The notes beneath the pieces were generated by a model. That model worked only from the letters and a program-made list of their open reading frames with translations, had not been told where the DNA came from and searched no databases. The position numbers were made by a program, and so were the translations under genes. DNA of 37,286 nt from an uncultured Woeseiaceae bacterium (lineage in GTDB: Bacteria > Pseudomonadota > Gammaproteobacteria > Steroidobacterales > Woeseiaceae): positions 1 through 37,286 of the forward strand of contig CAJQPR010000139.1 of the NCBI GenBank assembly GCA_905480255.1, in the 5' to 3' direction. Positions 8,029 through 16,800 of this stretch are shown here, one piece after another (the stretch's first letter is position 1; each line of letters begins with the position of its first letter).

Positions 8029-9416
8029 ACTGCGCGCATATACCAGTCGAAATCGGCGTTGCTTACGATATTGTGGAAGCGGCGGGATTCGTCGCGACGA
8101 TGTAACGCATAAATCCGGCAATACTCTTCGCCAAGATATTGCGGGAAAATCTTGCTTCGTGAAAACTTGTCGATTGCATCGTCCCAGCGATTCGGTATTT
8201 TTCTCTTTAATGTAATCACTTCGCCTTCCTCGACCATGCGGCCCGGATCGCATTTGTTCTTCAGTCCATAGTGCACGCCGGCAAGAATGGCTGACGTTAC
8301 GAGATAAGGGTTGGCATCTGCGCCAGACGTCCTGTGCTCAAAGCGAAGGTTTTTCTCGTCTGATACGGGAACGCGAAGAGCAACATTGCGGTGATTGGCA
8401 CCCCAGTTTGGCTCGACGGGGGCAAACATTTCGGGCCTGAGGCGCCGGTAAGAGTTCGCGTTCGGCGCGAAGATCGCCGTTCCTTCCGCCATCGTTTTAG
8501 CTAGTCCGCCAATCGCATGCCGCAGCCGGGCAGAAAACGGCGGTGACGCCATATTTTCCTTGCCCTGCGAAAAATAGTTCTTACCGTTCTTGTCCACCAG
8601 GCTCATGTGGATATGCAGGCCTGAGCCGGAGTCCTCTTCAAAGGGCTTCGCCATAAAACAGGCAACGAATCCATGCTGTCGGGCCACTGCTTTGATTGCG
8701 CGTTTCAGCAATACTCCGTGGTCGCAGGCAAGAACCGGGTTATCGACGTGCTCTAAATTGATCTCGAACTGGCCAGGTGCGAACTCGGACGTCGTCGTCC
8801 CGGCAGGAATATTTTGCGCTTCGCAGACATCGTTAAGGTCGTTCAGGAAGTTTTCGATGTCCCAAAGATCGTCCGGGTTATAAACCTGGGGTCCCGGTTG
8901 TGGCCTGCCGATACCGGGTACCCTCGATACCCGGGCAGTCGGCCGGTCAGCTTTGGCATCCAACAGGTAGAACTCAAGTTCAGTGGCCATGACGATTCTG
9001 AGGCCCATTTTCTGCAACGGTTCCGCGGCGCGTTCCAGTACGCGGCGCGGATCTGCAAAGAAGGGTTCTCCATTTCGGGTGTAGAATCGATACAAGGCTT
9101 GGGCCGCGGGCCTCTGCGCCCACGGTACTGGCGCCAGGCTTCCCGGAACTATCCTCGCGTTGATGTCCGGATCCCCATCATCTGCAGACCAGGGAATGCC
9201 ATCGATTACGTCGCCGATCGAATCAATGAGCACCGTGCCGCCAGGCAGGCAAAATCCGTCGCTGAACGTCTTGGCGAATTCCTTCCTGCGAATTCTCTTG
9301 CCGCGCAATACGCCCGGCAGGTCTGCAATCAATAACTCCATGACATCCGTATCCGGATGTTTTCGCAGAAACCGCTTCAATTCGATTTGGAGCGGGTCAG
9401 GTTTTTGCCTTGCCAT
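8025..9416 (-). CDS. Glutamine-synthetase-like gamma-glutamylamine ligase
   Basis: A 463-residue type I glutamine-synthetase fold of the PuuA/SpuI type. These enzymes ligate glutamate to an amine (putrescine, other polyamines, ethanolamine) with ATP. Catalytic blocks seen are TELEFYL, EFAPGQFEINLEH, the ATP-site GLHIHMS, and the C-terminal NWGANHRNVALR and ANPYLV motifs. Tyr-adenylylation features of true GlnA are not evident. The ATG at 9414-9416 is chosen because MARQKPDPLQIELKRF starts the conserved N-domain; the frame runs open to 9482, but that would add 22 unrelated residues. It is transcribed divergently from an IclR regulator and is a paralogue of the GS-like gene at 12029. The exact amine is unknown. 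Confidence 0.88.
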   Translation of the reverse strand: MARQKPDPLQIELKRFLRKHPDTDVMELLIADLPGVLRGKRIRRKEFAKTFSDGFCLPGGTVLIDSIGDVIDGIPWSADDGDPDINARIVPGSLAPVPWAQRPAAQALYRFYTRNGEPFFADPRRVLERAAEPLQKMGLRIVMATELEFYLLDAKADRPTARVSRVPGIGRPQPGPQVYNPDDLWDIENFLNDLNDVCEAQNIPAGTTTSEFAPGQFEINLEHVDNPVLACDHGVLLKRAIKAVARQHGFVACFMAKPFEEDSGSGLHIHMSLVDKNGKNYFSQGKENMASPPFSARLRHAIGGLAKTMAEGTAIFAPNANSYRRLRPEMFAPVEPNWGANHRNVALRVPVSDEKNLRFEHRTSGADANPYLVTSAILAGVHYGLKNKCDPGRMVEEGEVITLKRKIPNRWDDAIDKFSRSKIFPQYLGEEYCRIYALHRRDESRRFHNIVSNADFDWYMRAV

Positions 9417-9543
9417 TTCGATATCCGTCGTTGATCTGGCGCCAATTAAGCACGATTTTCCAGCTGTGTGCCAGACGCCCACCGCGGAAAGCCACCGTCT
9501 CCAGTGGCTCGCCTTTCGATGCAGAAGCAGTCATAATGTGAAA

Positions 9544-9560
9544 CACAAACCCATATTGTG
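9544..9560. promoter_or_regulatory. Inverted repeat in the GS-IclR intergenic region
   Basis: CACAA-N7-TTGTG forms a perfect 5-7-5 palindrome six bases before the IclR start, inside the 149-bp divergent promoter region. It is a plausible autoregulatory site for the IclR protein, but such a short palindrome can arise by chance. Confidence 0.3.
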
Positions 9561-9565
9561 GACTA

Positions 9566-10324
9566 ATGATGACCCAGACCCGTCCGCCGCAGGGCGCACA
9601 GGCGGCTCTCCGCGCTGTCCGATTGCTGAAACTCTTCACCAACGAACGACCTGAAATGTCGCTCGCTGAACTCTCCCGTGCGTCCGGATTAAACAAGACC
9701 ACTACCCATCGTTTGCTACGTGCTTTGCAAAGCGAATCGCTGATCGACAGAAATCCAGCTACGAGTTCTTACAGTCTGGGCGCTGGATTAATGGCACTGG
9801 GTGTGCAGGCGCTTGCGAGCAGTGACCTGCGCCGGCGCGTTCGCCCTGTCTTGCGGACCCTGGCCCGTGAAACTGGCGAGACAGCTACGCTTGAGGTTCC
9901 ATTCGAGGACAGCATGCTGATACTTGATGAAGTGGCTGGAAACCACGTTCTTGGTTCGGCCGGCAACATTGGCACACGCTGGCCAATTCACGCGACATCT
10001 ACCGGCAAAGTCTGGCTTGCATTCGACGAGACCGGCATTGACAGGCTTGGTGAAACGTTGAAGCCGCTTACCGCCAATACCCTCACTGACAAAGATGCAT
10101 TGCAGCCACAGCTGGCGGAGATCCGCAGGCGCGGGTACGCGATTACGGTTGACGAGATTGAAGAAGGTTTTACGGCTGTGGCAACAATTATCCGGGGCGT
10201 CCTTGGAGACGTTCAGGGAGCCTTGTCGATTGGTGGGCCGACACAACGCCTGACGGCTGCACGACGGAATGAGCTAGGCACAGTGCTGGGTCGGGCTGCA
10301 CAAAGGCTGAACCCCGAATTCTAG
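9566..10324 (+). CDS. IclR-family transcriptional regulator
   Basis: A 252-residue IclR-type regulator. The N-terminal winged helix-turn-helix (about residues 10-75) reads AALRAVRLLKLF then MSLAELSRASGLNKTTTHRLLRALQ. The C-terminal IclR effector domain (about 85-250) contains the RTLARETGETATLEV and HATSTGKVWLAF segments. It is divergent from the GS-like gene at 9416, so it probably controls that gene and itself, with an amine-derived small molecule as effector (inference). Two adjacent ATGs (9566 and 9569) could serve as start. Confidence 0.9.
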   Translation: MMTQTRPPQGAQAALRAVRLLKLFTNERPEMSLAELSRASGLNKTTTHRLLRALQSESLIDRNPATSSYSLGAGLMALGVQALASSDLRRRVRPVLRTLARETGETATLEVPFEDSMLILDEVAGNHVLGSAGNIGTRWPIHATSTGKVWLAFDETGIDRLGETLKPLTANTLTDKDALQPQLAEIRRRGYAITVDEIEEGFTAVATIIRGVLGDVQGALSIGGPTQRLTAARRNELGTVLGRAAQRLNPEF

Positions 10325-10417
10325 ATCGATCTTGCGTGCTACCATGCGCGCCAACCGGGTCCGGACAAGTGTTCTGCCCCCCCTGATGTCCTATTTACCA
10401 TTACTGAGGAGCCAATA

Positions 10418-11164
10418 ATGCGAGTTCTCACTGTTGTCCTGATTTCACTGATCTGCAGTCCCGTCTTTGCGCAGGAAAGCGATGTCGTTGCTAAAATTGA
10501 AGCGGCTATGTCTGCTGATATCCGGACCGAAGCAGAAATGGCCCGCGACAGGAACCGCCGGCCCGTGGAAACCTTGACGTTTTTTGGTCTGCAGGACGAC
10601 ATGCGGGTTATTGAACTGCTTCCTGGTGGTGGCTGGTATACAAAAATCCTTGCCCCCGTATTAAAGGAAAAAGGAGAGCTGTATGTCGCGATTGGCACTG
10701 GCAACGTGGAAAGGAATCTTCTGCAGCAACCCGGTTTTGAAGACGTTGAGGCCATCGATATCGGTGTGGAGCTGGTCGGCGACGGCCCGTTTGGCACCAG
10801 CAGTGTCGAGGCGTTCAGTTTCGGCGTTGACGAAGTGGATTTGGTCCTGACTTTTCGTAACATGCACAGTTTCTCCGAGGCGGGACGGACGACTGTGAAC
10901 GCGGCGGTTTACGATGCTCTGAAATCCGGTGGCTTGTACGGCGTAATCGATCACAATCGCCGCCACATGCAGCCAATGACCAATGAAAGCCGGCGGCGAA
11001 CTGATGTCGTGCAGATCATCAAGGAAGCGCAGGCCGCAGGCTTTGTACTGGAGGATTTTACTGATCTGCATTACCGCCCTGACGATGAGCTTCGCTACGA
11101 GGTTGGCAGGCAGACAGTCACAGGCAATACGGATCGCTATACCCTGTTGTTCCGCAAACCCTGA
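10418..11164 (+). CDS. Exported methyltransferase-fold protein (COG4798-like)
   Basis: A 248-residue protein with a clear Sec signal peptide: MRVLTVVLISLICSPVFA, cleavage after Ala18 (VFA-QE). The mature part is a Rossmann-type class I methyltransferase-like domain. MRVIELLPGGGWYTKILAP stands for motif I (the canonical DxGxGxG appears as ELxPGGG). VDLVLTFRNMHSF and SGGLYGVIDHN follow as later core strands. ATG at 10418 has GAGGAG about 7 nt upstream. Export is unexpected for an enzyme that would need S-adenosylmethionine. Exported relatives exist (the COG4798 group of predicted methyltransferases), but their activity is unknown to me. It sits alone between the IclR gene and the spu block, without a clear functional tie. 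Confidence 0.75.
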   Translation: MRVLTVVLISLICSPVFAQESDVVAKIEAAMSADIRTEAEMARDRNRRPVETLTFFGLQDDMRVIELLPGGGWYTKILAPVLKEKGELYVAIGTGNVERNLLQQPGFEDVEAIDIGVELVGDGPFGTSSVEAFSFGVDEVDLVLTFRNMHSFSEAGRTTVNAAVYDALKSGGLYGVIDHNRRHMQPMTNESRRRTDVVQIIKEAQAAGFVLEDFTDLHYRPDDELRYEVGRQTVTGNTDRYTLLFRKP

Positions 11165-11184
11165 CCGGTAACCGACAATGTGAA

Positions 11185-11199
11185 CCTGTCATATACAGG
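11185..11199. promoter_or_regulatory. Inverted repeat upstream of the spu operon
   Basis: CCTGT-CATAT-ACAGG is a perfect 5-5-5 palindrome in the 103-bp gap before spuA. A TATATT hexamer follows at 11216-11221 and could be a -10 box, but no good -35 is seen. It is a candidate operator only. Confidence 0.28.
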
Positions 11200-11267
11200 G
11201 TCGCGGGGACTGAAGTATATTACCCGCCAAGTTTATTCAGGAGTCTTAGGCCGCCCGTGGCCTGCGT

Positions 11268-12020
11268 ATGTCTGCCAAGCCGTTAATTGGTGTTCCCGCT
11301 GACCGGCGAGTCGTCGACCCGCACCCTTTCCATATGGTTGGCGAGAAATATGTTGCCGCCGTCCGGGACGGTGCTGACGGACTGCCGTTTCTGATACCTG
11401 CCCTTGGCGACAGCCTGGATGCCGACACCATTCTCGCTCGCGTCGACGGGCTCCTGCTAACGGGCAGTCCGTCCAATGTCGAGCCGCATCATTATGACGG
11501 CGAGCCGAGTCGACCCGGCACGATGCATGATCCGCACCGCGATGAGACGACCCTCCGATTGATCGAACGTGCACTTGAAACCGGCGTTCCTCTTTTCGCA
11601 ATTTGCCGTGGTTACCAGGAGCTGAACGTCGTGCTCGGGGGCAGTTTGCATCAACATGTCGAAGAGCAGCCCGGTTATCACAACCATAGGGAAGATCCCG
11701 ATGATCCGCTGGATGTGCAGTACGGACCGTCGCACGAAGTACACCTTGTCGAGGGTGGAATGCTGTCGGGATTAGCGGGCACCGGCACAGTTATGGTCAA
11801 TTCATTGCATTCGCAGGGCATCGCCCGTCTCGCTGACGGTGTGACCGTCGAGGCTGTGGCTGATGATGGATTGGTTGAGGGATTTGTTGTTGATGGCGCG
11901 AGTGGATTTACGCTGGCCGTGCAATGGCACCCCGAATGGAAGGTCGTCGAGAATAGTTTTTCGCTGGCTATGTTTAAAAAATTTGGTGACGCGTGCCGTG
12001 AGTACGCCGACCAGAAGTAA
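11268..12020 (+). CDS. spuA: Gamma-glutamyl-GABA hydrolase, PuuD/SpuA type
   Basis: A class I glutamine-amidotransferase-like peptidase (C26) of 250 residues. In the gamma-glutamylated polyamine pathway it would hydrolyse gamma-glutamyl-GABA (or related gamma-glutamyl acids) to glutamate plus the free amino acid. The nucleophile is Cys113 in FAICRGYQELNV, with His221 and Glu223 in the QWHPEW motif; LLTGSPSNVEPHHY is the family oxyanion region. ATG 11268 is the only good start after an in-frame stop at 11247, though its ribosome-binding site is weak. It lies 8 bp before the GS-like gene and heads an operon whose order (hydrolase, ligase, aminotransferase) matches P. aeruginosa spuABC. Confidence 0.9.
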   Translation: MSAKPLIGVPADRRVVDPHPFHMVGEKYVAAVRDGADGLPFLIPALGDSLDADTILARVDGLLLTGSPSNVEPHHYDGEPSRPGTMHDPHRDETTLRLIERALETGVPLFAICRGYQELNVVLGGSLHQHVEEQPGYHNHREDPDDPLDVQYGPSHEVHLVEGGMLSGLAGTGTVMVNSLHSQGIARLADGVTVEAVADDGLVEGFVVDGASGFTLAVQWHPEWKVVENSFSLAMFKKFGDACREYADQK

Positions 12021-12028
12021 GGTGATAC

Positions 12029-13360
12029 GTGAGTGAAACAGAACAGATTCAAGCCTGGCTGAAAGACAATGCGATAGAAGATGTTGAGGCTTTTGTGCCG
12101 GACATGGCGGGTGCCGCGCGCGGCAAGGTGCTGCCGGCGGGGAAATTCGGAACAGGCGAACTGAAGCTTCCCGAGGGGATTTTCGCGCAGACAATATCGG
12201 GCGACTATGCCACCAATAAAGACAATGTTGAGGACCGTGACATGTTGTTGCGACCTGATTTGTCGACACTGCGGCCGGTACCTTGGGCGTCAGATCCCAC
12301 CGCTTCAATATTCCTGGACTGTACCCATCGTGATGGCACGCCCGTCGATACCGCGCCACGTTATGTGCTGCGCAAAGTTCTCGACCTCTTCGAAGCAAAA
12401 GGCTGGAGACCGGTCGTTGCTCCCGAGGTCGAGTTCTACCTGATCAATCCACATTCCGATGCCAATGAAGAAGTTGAGCCGCCGGAAGGAAGGCTGGGTT
12501 GGACAGAAACATCGAAACAGCCTTACAGCATCGATACGATGAATGACTTCGATCCGTTCATTAACGACATCTATGCCTATTGTGAGGCGCAGGACATTCA
12601 GATCGATACGTTGTCGCAGGAAATGGGCCCTGCACAGTTTGAACTGAATTTCCTGCACGGAAATGCGATCGATCTTGCAGATCAGGTGTTTCTGTTCAAA
12701 CGCACCGTTCGCGAAGTAGCGATTGCTCACGAAATGATGGCAACGTTCCTGGCGCGGCCGATTTCGGAAGAGGCCGGCAGCGCATTGCACATTCATCAAA
12801 GTGTTGTGGGCAAGGACGGTAAAAATATTTTTTCAAAGGAAGATGGAAGTTTCAGCGACCTTTTCATGTCTTATATCGGTGGATTGCAGAAATATATGCC
12901 GCAGGCGCTATTGTTATTTGCGCCATATGCGAATTCATATCGACGGTTCCTCAGTTACTGGGCATCGCCGGTAAACCTGGGCTGGGCAGTTGATAATCGC
13001 ACCGTAGGTTTGCGTGTTCCCGATTCAGAACCAGAGGCGCGGCGGGTTGAGAATCGCCTCGCCGGCTCTGACGTAAATCCCTATCTCGCTCTAGCCGGGT
13101 CGCTGGCCTGCGGCTATCTCGGCATGATCGAGGGGCTGAAAGCGGATGACCCGATCGAGGGCAGTGCCTATGACCTGCCGTTCAGCCTGCACCGCACTCA
13201 ATACGAGTCCATCGACGCTTTCGAGGGCAGCGCGGCCATGCGATCGACGCTTGGGGATTCATTCGTCGACCTTTATAGCGCGGTCAAGAAAATGGAATGT
13301 CATGAGTTTCATGAACAAGTGACGCCGTGGGAGCGCGAAGTACTGATGTTTAACGTTTAG
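12029..13360 (+). CDS. spuB: Gamma-glutamylpolyamine synthetase, PuuA/SpuB type
   Basis: A 443-residue glutamine-synthetase-family ligase that joins glutamate to putrescine or another polyamine with ATP, shielding the amine for later oxidation. Active-site blocks are APEVEFYL, GPAQFELNF, ALHIHQS, the NLGWAVDNRTVGLR region and SDVNPYLALAG. The N-terminal DMAGAARGKVLPA block is typical of PuuA-like members. The GTG start at 12029 has AAGG six nt upstream and follows spuA by 8 bp. The downstream aminotransferase is 142 bp away, still likely the same transcript. It is distinct from the paralogue at 8025 (different length and motif wording), suggesting two amine specificities, as with SpuB and SpuI in Pseudomonas. 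Confidence 0.9.
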   Translation: MSETEQIQAWLKDNAIEDVEAFVPDMAGAARGKVLPAGKFGTGELKLPEGIFAQTISGDYATNKDNVEDRDMLLRPDLSTLRPVPWASDPTASIFLDCTHRDGTPVDTAPRYVLRKVLDLFEAKGWRPVVAPEVEFYLINPHSDANEEVEPPEGRLGWTETSKQPYSIDTMNDFDPFINDIYAYCEAQDIQIDTLSQEMGPAQFELNFLHGNAIDLADQVFLFKRTVREVAIAHEMMATFLARPISEEAGSALHIHQSVVGKDGKNIFSKEDGSFSDLFMSYIGGLQKYMPQALLLFAPYANSYRRFLSYWASPVNLGWAVDNRTVGLRVPDSEPEARRVENRLAGSDVNPYLALAGSLACGYLGMIEGLKADDPIEGSAYDLPFSLHRTQYESIDAFEGSAAMRSTLGDSFVDLYSAVKKMECHEFHEQVTPWEREVLMFNV

Positions 13361-13502
13361 GCCCCGCTGAGGGTTCCGCGACGTTTCCGGACCGGCCCGT
13401 GATTTTAAGGTTCAGGATATGGAGCGGGGGTGAAGTCGGCAGGCGTCTCAGCTAGCATCTGGTGCAGGAAATATCGGCCCGCCGGCTGCATGGGGAAATC
13501 AA

Positions 13503-14867
13503 ATGGCTATCGTCGAAAACCGCTCGCGGTCAGAGTGGCAGGAACTTGACCGTCAACATTATCTGCACCCGTTCACTGATCACAAAGATCTGGGCGCAAA
13601 GATGAGTCGCATCATCACGCGTGCGGACGGTGTCTATATTTACGATGCGGATGACAACAAGATCCTTGATGGCATGTCAGGACTCTGGTGCGTCAATGCT
13701 GGATATGGCCGGGAGGAACTGGTTGAAGCCGCTGCGAAACAATTGCGGGAACTGCCTTACTACAACAGCTTCTTTCAGTGTGCACATCCGCCATCGATCG
13801 AACTGTCGCGAATCCTTGGCGAAGTAACGCAGCCTCATTTCACCCGCGTTTTCTATACCGGGTCGGGATCAGAATCTATCGACACCATGATCCGCATGGT
13901 CTGGCGATACTGGGATCTCATGGATCAACCGGATCGAAAGTTGATCATCGGCCGCAAGAATGCCTACCACGGTTCAACCGTCGCCGGTGCGAGTCTTGGT
14001 GGCATGGAGCCGATGCATAAACAGGGCGGCGTTCTTGGAAATATCGATCATATCGACCAGCCATACTGGTTTGGCAGTGACCACTCCATGTCACCGGAAG
14101 AATTCGGGATCCACACCGCTCGAGCGCTTGAACGAAAGATCGCAGAAGTTGGTGCACACAAGGTAGCAGCGTTCGTCGGCGAACCGGTCCAGGGAGCTGG
14201 CGGCGTAATCGTTCCCCCGGATACTTACTGGCCGGAGATTCAACGAATCTGCGACGAACATGGAATTTTGCTGATCACTGATGAGGTGATCTGCGGGTTT
14301 GGTCGATTAGGCGAATGGTTTGGAGCCGATTATTACGGCGTCAAATCTGACCTGATGACTTTTGCCAAGGGCGTAACGTCTGGTTACCTGCCGCTGGGTG
14401 GAGTGATGGTTGGTGATCGTGTCAGTGACGTGCTGATCGACAAGGGCGGTGAGTTCTATCATGGTTTCACGTACTCGGGGCACCCGGCGTCATGCGCAGT
14501 GGCTATTGAGAACGTCCGGATTATTCAGCGGGAGAATCTTGTGGAGCGAGTTCGGGATGACATCGGCCCCTATCTACAGAAGAAATGGGCTGGCCTGGGC
14601 GAACATCCTTTGGTTGGTGAGACCCGAATGGTCGGATTGATGGGTGCGCTTGAACTGGTGAAAGACAAGGCATCACTTGAACGCTTCGATGAGGACGACG
14701 GTGCCGGCACGATTTGCCGCGATTTCCTGGTTAACAACGGCCTGGTGATGCGGGCGGTCGGTGATACGATCGTCACTGCTCCGCCGCTGACCTTATCGTA
14801 CGAAGAAGCGGATGAACTGGTCGAGAAGGCGTGGAAATGCCTCGACCTCACCCAGCAAGCGCTTTAG
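13503..14867 (+). CDS. spuC: Class III aminotransferase, polyamine:pyruvate type
   Basis: A 454-residue PLP-dependent fold-type I omega-aminotransferase. It matches the SpuC group (putrescine/spermidine:pyruvate aminotransferase): HYLHPFTDHKDL at the start, GMSGLWCVNAGYG, the PLP-phosphate binding TGSGSESIDT, DEVICGFGR (PLP-ring Asp) and the Schiff-base lysine Lys289 in TFAKGVTSGYLPLGG. It would convert putrescine to 4-aminobutanal with pyruvate as acceptor. ATG 13503 is preceded by GGGGA at about 7 nt. It follows spuB and overlaps no gene; the ureohydrolase starts 20 bp after its stop. No partner aldehyde dehydrogenase is encoded beside it. Confidence 0.9.
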   Translation: MAIVENRSRSEWQELDRQHYLHPFTDHKDLGAKMSRIITRADGVYIYDADDNKILDGMSGLWCVNAGYGREELVEAAAKQLRELPYYNSFFQCAHPPSIELSRILGEVTQPHFTRVFYTGSGSESIDTMIRMVWRYWDLMDQPDRKLIIGRKNAYHGSTVAGASLGGMEPMHKQGGVLGNIDHIDQPYWFGSDHSMSPEEFGIHTARALERKIAEVGAHKVAAFVGEPVQGAGGVIVPPDTYWPEIQRICDEHGILLITDEVICGFGRLGEWFGADYYGVKSDLMTFAKGVTSGYLPLGGVMVGDRVSDVLIDKGGEFYHGFTYSGHPASCAVAIENVRIIQRENLVERVRDDIGPYLQKKWAGLGEHPLVGETRMVGLMGALELVKDKASLERFDEDDGAGTICRDFLVNNGLVMRAVGDTIVTAPPLTLSYEEADELVEKAWKCLDLTQQAL

Positions 14868-14887
14868 TCAAACAGGCGGGACTTGAA

Positions 14888-15835
14888 ATGACGGTTAAAA
14901 AACACGGTGATTTTGCGATTAATCGTGACAGCCTTTACGGCATCACGAATGAACCAACTTATGCGGGCGCCACGTCATTCATGCGGCGCAAATACACGCA
15001 GGATCTGGAAGGGGTGGACCTGGTTGTAACGGGTGTCCCGCTGGATACTGCAACAACGAACCGGCCTGGCACCCGTTTCGGCCCGCGCGCAATCCGGGCG
15101 GGCTCGACCATGATTGCGTGGATGCGTCCCTATGATACGGACGTTGACCCGTTCGAGAAGCTCGCCGTCGTTGACTATGGCGATTGCTTCTTCGATTTCG
15201 GTCGTCCGGAAACAATCCCCGATGCAATCGAAGAACACGCAACCAGCATTATTAGCCAGGGGCCGGGATTGCTGACTCTGGGCGGCGATCACTTTATCGC
15301 GTGGCCATTATTGAAAGCGCACGCAAAAAAGCACGGCAAGCCGTTATCACTTCTTCACTTCGATGCACACAGCGACACCTGGGAAGATGAGGAAGGCCGC
15401 GTCGATCACGGCACAATGTTCTGGCATGCCGTGAAAGAAGGACTGGTCGATCCTGCCCAATCAGCTCAGATCGGATTACGGACGACCAACGACGATACGC
15501 TCGGCTTCAATATTTTCGATGGTCCATACGTGCATAAACATGGTGTCGATAAAGTCGTCGAGGAGACCCGCAAGGTCCTTGGGGATAACCCCGTTTATCT
15601 AAGCTTTGACATTGATTGCCTGGACCCAAGTTACGCACCGGGCACTGGTACTCCGGTTTGTGGCGGCCTGACCTCGAACCAGGCGATTCAGATTCTCCGT
15701 GGGCTGACCGGAATTAACCTGATCGGCATGGATATCGTCGAGGTAGCGCCGGCCTATGATGTGGGCGAGATCACGGCGCTCGCAGGAGCCACGCTGGCAG
15801 TCGAAATGATCAATATGTACGCGAACAAGCCCTGA
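14888..15835 (+). CDS. speB: Agmatinase-family ureohydrolase
   Basis: A 315-residue ureohydrolase of the arginase/agmatinase fold that hydrolyses a guanidino group to urea plus an amine. All binuclear metal ligands are present: His135 (GGDHF), Asp159, His161 and Asp163 (HFDAHSD), and Asp241 and Asp243 (SFDIDCLDP). PGTRFGPRAIR is the family N-terminal block. Agmatine to putrescine would feed spuB/spuC directly; guanidinobutyrate or another guanidino acid cannot be excluded from sequence. ATG 14888 is chosen (GGGA about 6 nt upstream); the frame also has an ATG at 14831 inside spuC, which would add 19 non-conserved residues. The stop lies 2 bp from the stop of the convergent oxygenase gene. Confidence 0.88.
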   Translation: MTVKKHGDFAINRDSLYGITNEPTYAGATSFMRRKYTQDLEGVDLVVTGVPLDTATTNRPGTRFGPRAIRAGSTMIAWMRPYDTDVDPFEKLAVVDYGDCFFDFGRPETIPDAIEEHATSIISQGPGLLTLGGDHFIAWPLLKAHAKKHGKPLSLLHFDAHSDTWEDEEGRVDHGTMFWHAVKEGLVDPAQSAQIGLRTTNDDTLGFNIFDGPYVHKHGVDKVVEETRKVLGDNPVYLSFDIDCLDPSYAPGTGTPVCGGLTSNQAIQILRGLTGINLIGMDIVEVAPAYDVGEITALAGATLAVEMINMYANKP

Positions 15836-15837
15836 GG

Positions 15838-16797
15838 TCACTTCCGTTCTGTGTGTTTTTCTGCGCGCCGGATTTCTTCGTCCAGATGCTCCGCCTGCGT
15901 GACGGGCGTGTAATTTGCCGGGCACGACGTTGAGATAAATTGATCCAGCGGCTCGACTGTTATTTCCGGATTGACGGCATTGAACATGACAATGCTAAAA
16001 CGCTTTTCGTCTGTTTCACGGACACGGTGACCGGTTGCCTTGAAAAAACCGTTGGTCCAGCGTTCGAGCATGTCATCAAGCAATACAATGATGCGGTCAT
16101 TACCAACGGGCGCATCGAGCCAGTCGCCACGGATATTCCGTAGCTCGAGTCCCGGCGCGCTCTGATAAAGGAGCGTAATGCACTCGAAATCAGTATGTGC
16201 CGCGATGCCCACGCCTTCATCGCGATGTGGCTGCAAGTCTTCGGTGTAATGCAACAGCCGCATTGAATTCAGTTTTCGCGAATTACAGCGAGTGATGAAA
16301 AAGTCCTGCTTGATCCCGGCTGCGAGCGCGAGCACCTCCAGGGCATTGTCCGCCAGCGACAGGTATTCAGACCAGCATGCGCTTACGTCTTCCCGAAAAC
16401 CGCTGATCGACGGCCAGCGGTCATTGCCATTGATTTCACCAATGCCCAGATCGTAAGCCTCGAGACTCGAAATGGTTCCCGGCTGGTAAGCGGGTTCACT
16501 GTATCGTGGTTGCCATCCCTGGCGTGAATCGTCCTGGCGAACTTCCTGTTTGCGTGGGTCCTTGTCATCAATCGCGAAGAACTCCTGCATTCTATGCAAC
16601 GTCCTGGCGATGATTGTTCGTTGCTCCGGGTCCGGCTGAATACAAAAAAAACCGGTTTCGCGGCAGGCCGTTCGAACGACGTCAACGAACTGCTGGCTGC
16701 GATTTTGCCGAAGATCGCTGGCGGTAACGCTAGTAACTGAATCGTTGACTATGCCTACGATCGGGTCTGCCTGATTCAGGTCTGCCGTACCGGGCAT
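15838..16797 (-). CDS. 2-oxoglutarate/Fe(II) oxygenase, isopenicillin-N-synthase-like
   Basis: A 319-residue non-haem iron oxygenase of the IPNS/2OG superfamily. The N-terminal DIOX_N-like part contains ACRETGFFCI. The jelly-roll core supplies the facial triad His201 and Asp203 (AAHTDFECITLLYQ) and His257 (ATGHRV), plus the 2-oxoglutarate-binding Arg266-x-Ser268 in KRFSIVMFN. All four elements are intact, so it should be active on an unknown small molecule. It is the last gene of a probable operon with the XRE-cupin regulator and a lipoprotein (3-bp gap to the latter), and it is convergent with the agmatinase gene. Hydroxylation or oxidative cleavage of an amine or guanidino compound is possible from context but not shown. 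Confidence 0.85.
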   Translation of the reverse strand: MPGTADLNQADPIVGIVNDSVTSVTASDLRQNRSQQFVDVVRTACRETGFFCIQPDPEQRTIIARTLHRMQEFFAIDDKDPRKQEVRQDDSRQGWQPRYSEPAYQPGTISSLEAYDLGIGEINGNDRWPSISGFREDVSACWSEYLSLADNALEVLALAAGIKQDFFITRCNSRKLNSMRLLHYTEDLQPHRDEGVGIAAHTDFECITLLYQSAPGLELRNIRGDWLDAPVGNDRIIVLLDDMLERWTNGFFKATGHRVRETDEKRFSIVMFNAVNPEITVEPLDQFISTSCPANYTPVTQAEHLDEEIRRAEKHTERK

Positions 16798-16800
16798 TGA

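Noticed and set aside
8025-9416. Housekeeping glutamine synthetase glnA
   Set aside because: Motif wording and context (IclR, spu block) fit the PuuA/SpuI amine ligases, and no adenylylation-site block is visible.
11185-11199. Intrinsic terminator after the exported methyltransferase gene
   Set aside because: The 5-bp palindrome has no T-tract after it; it is listed only as a possible operator.
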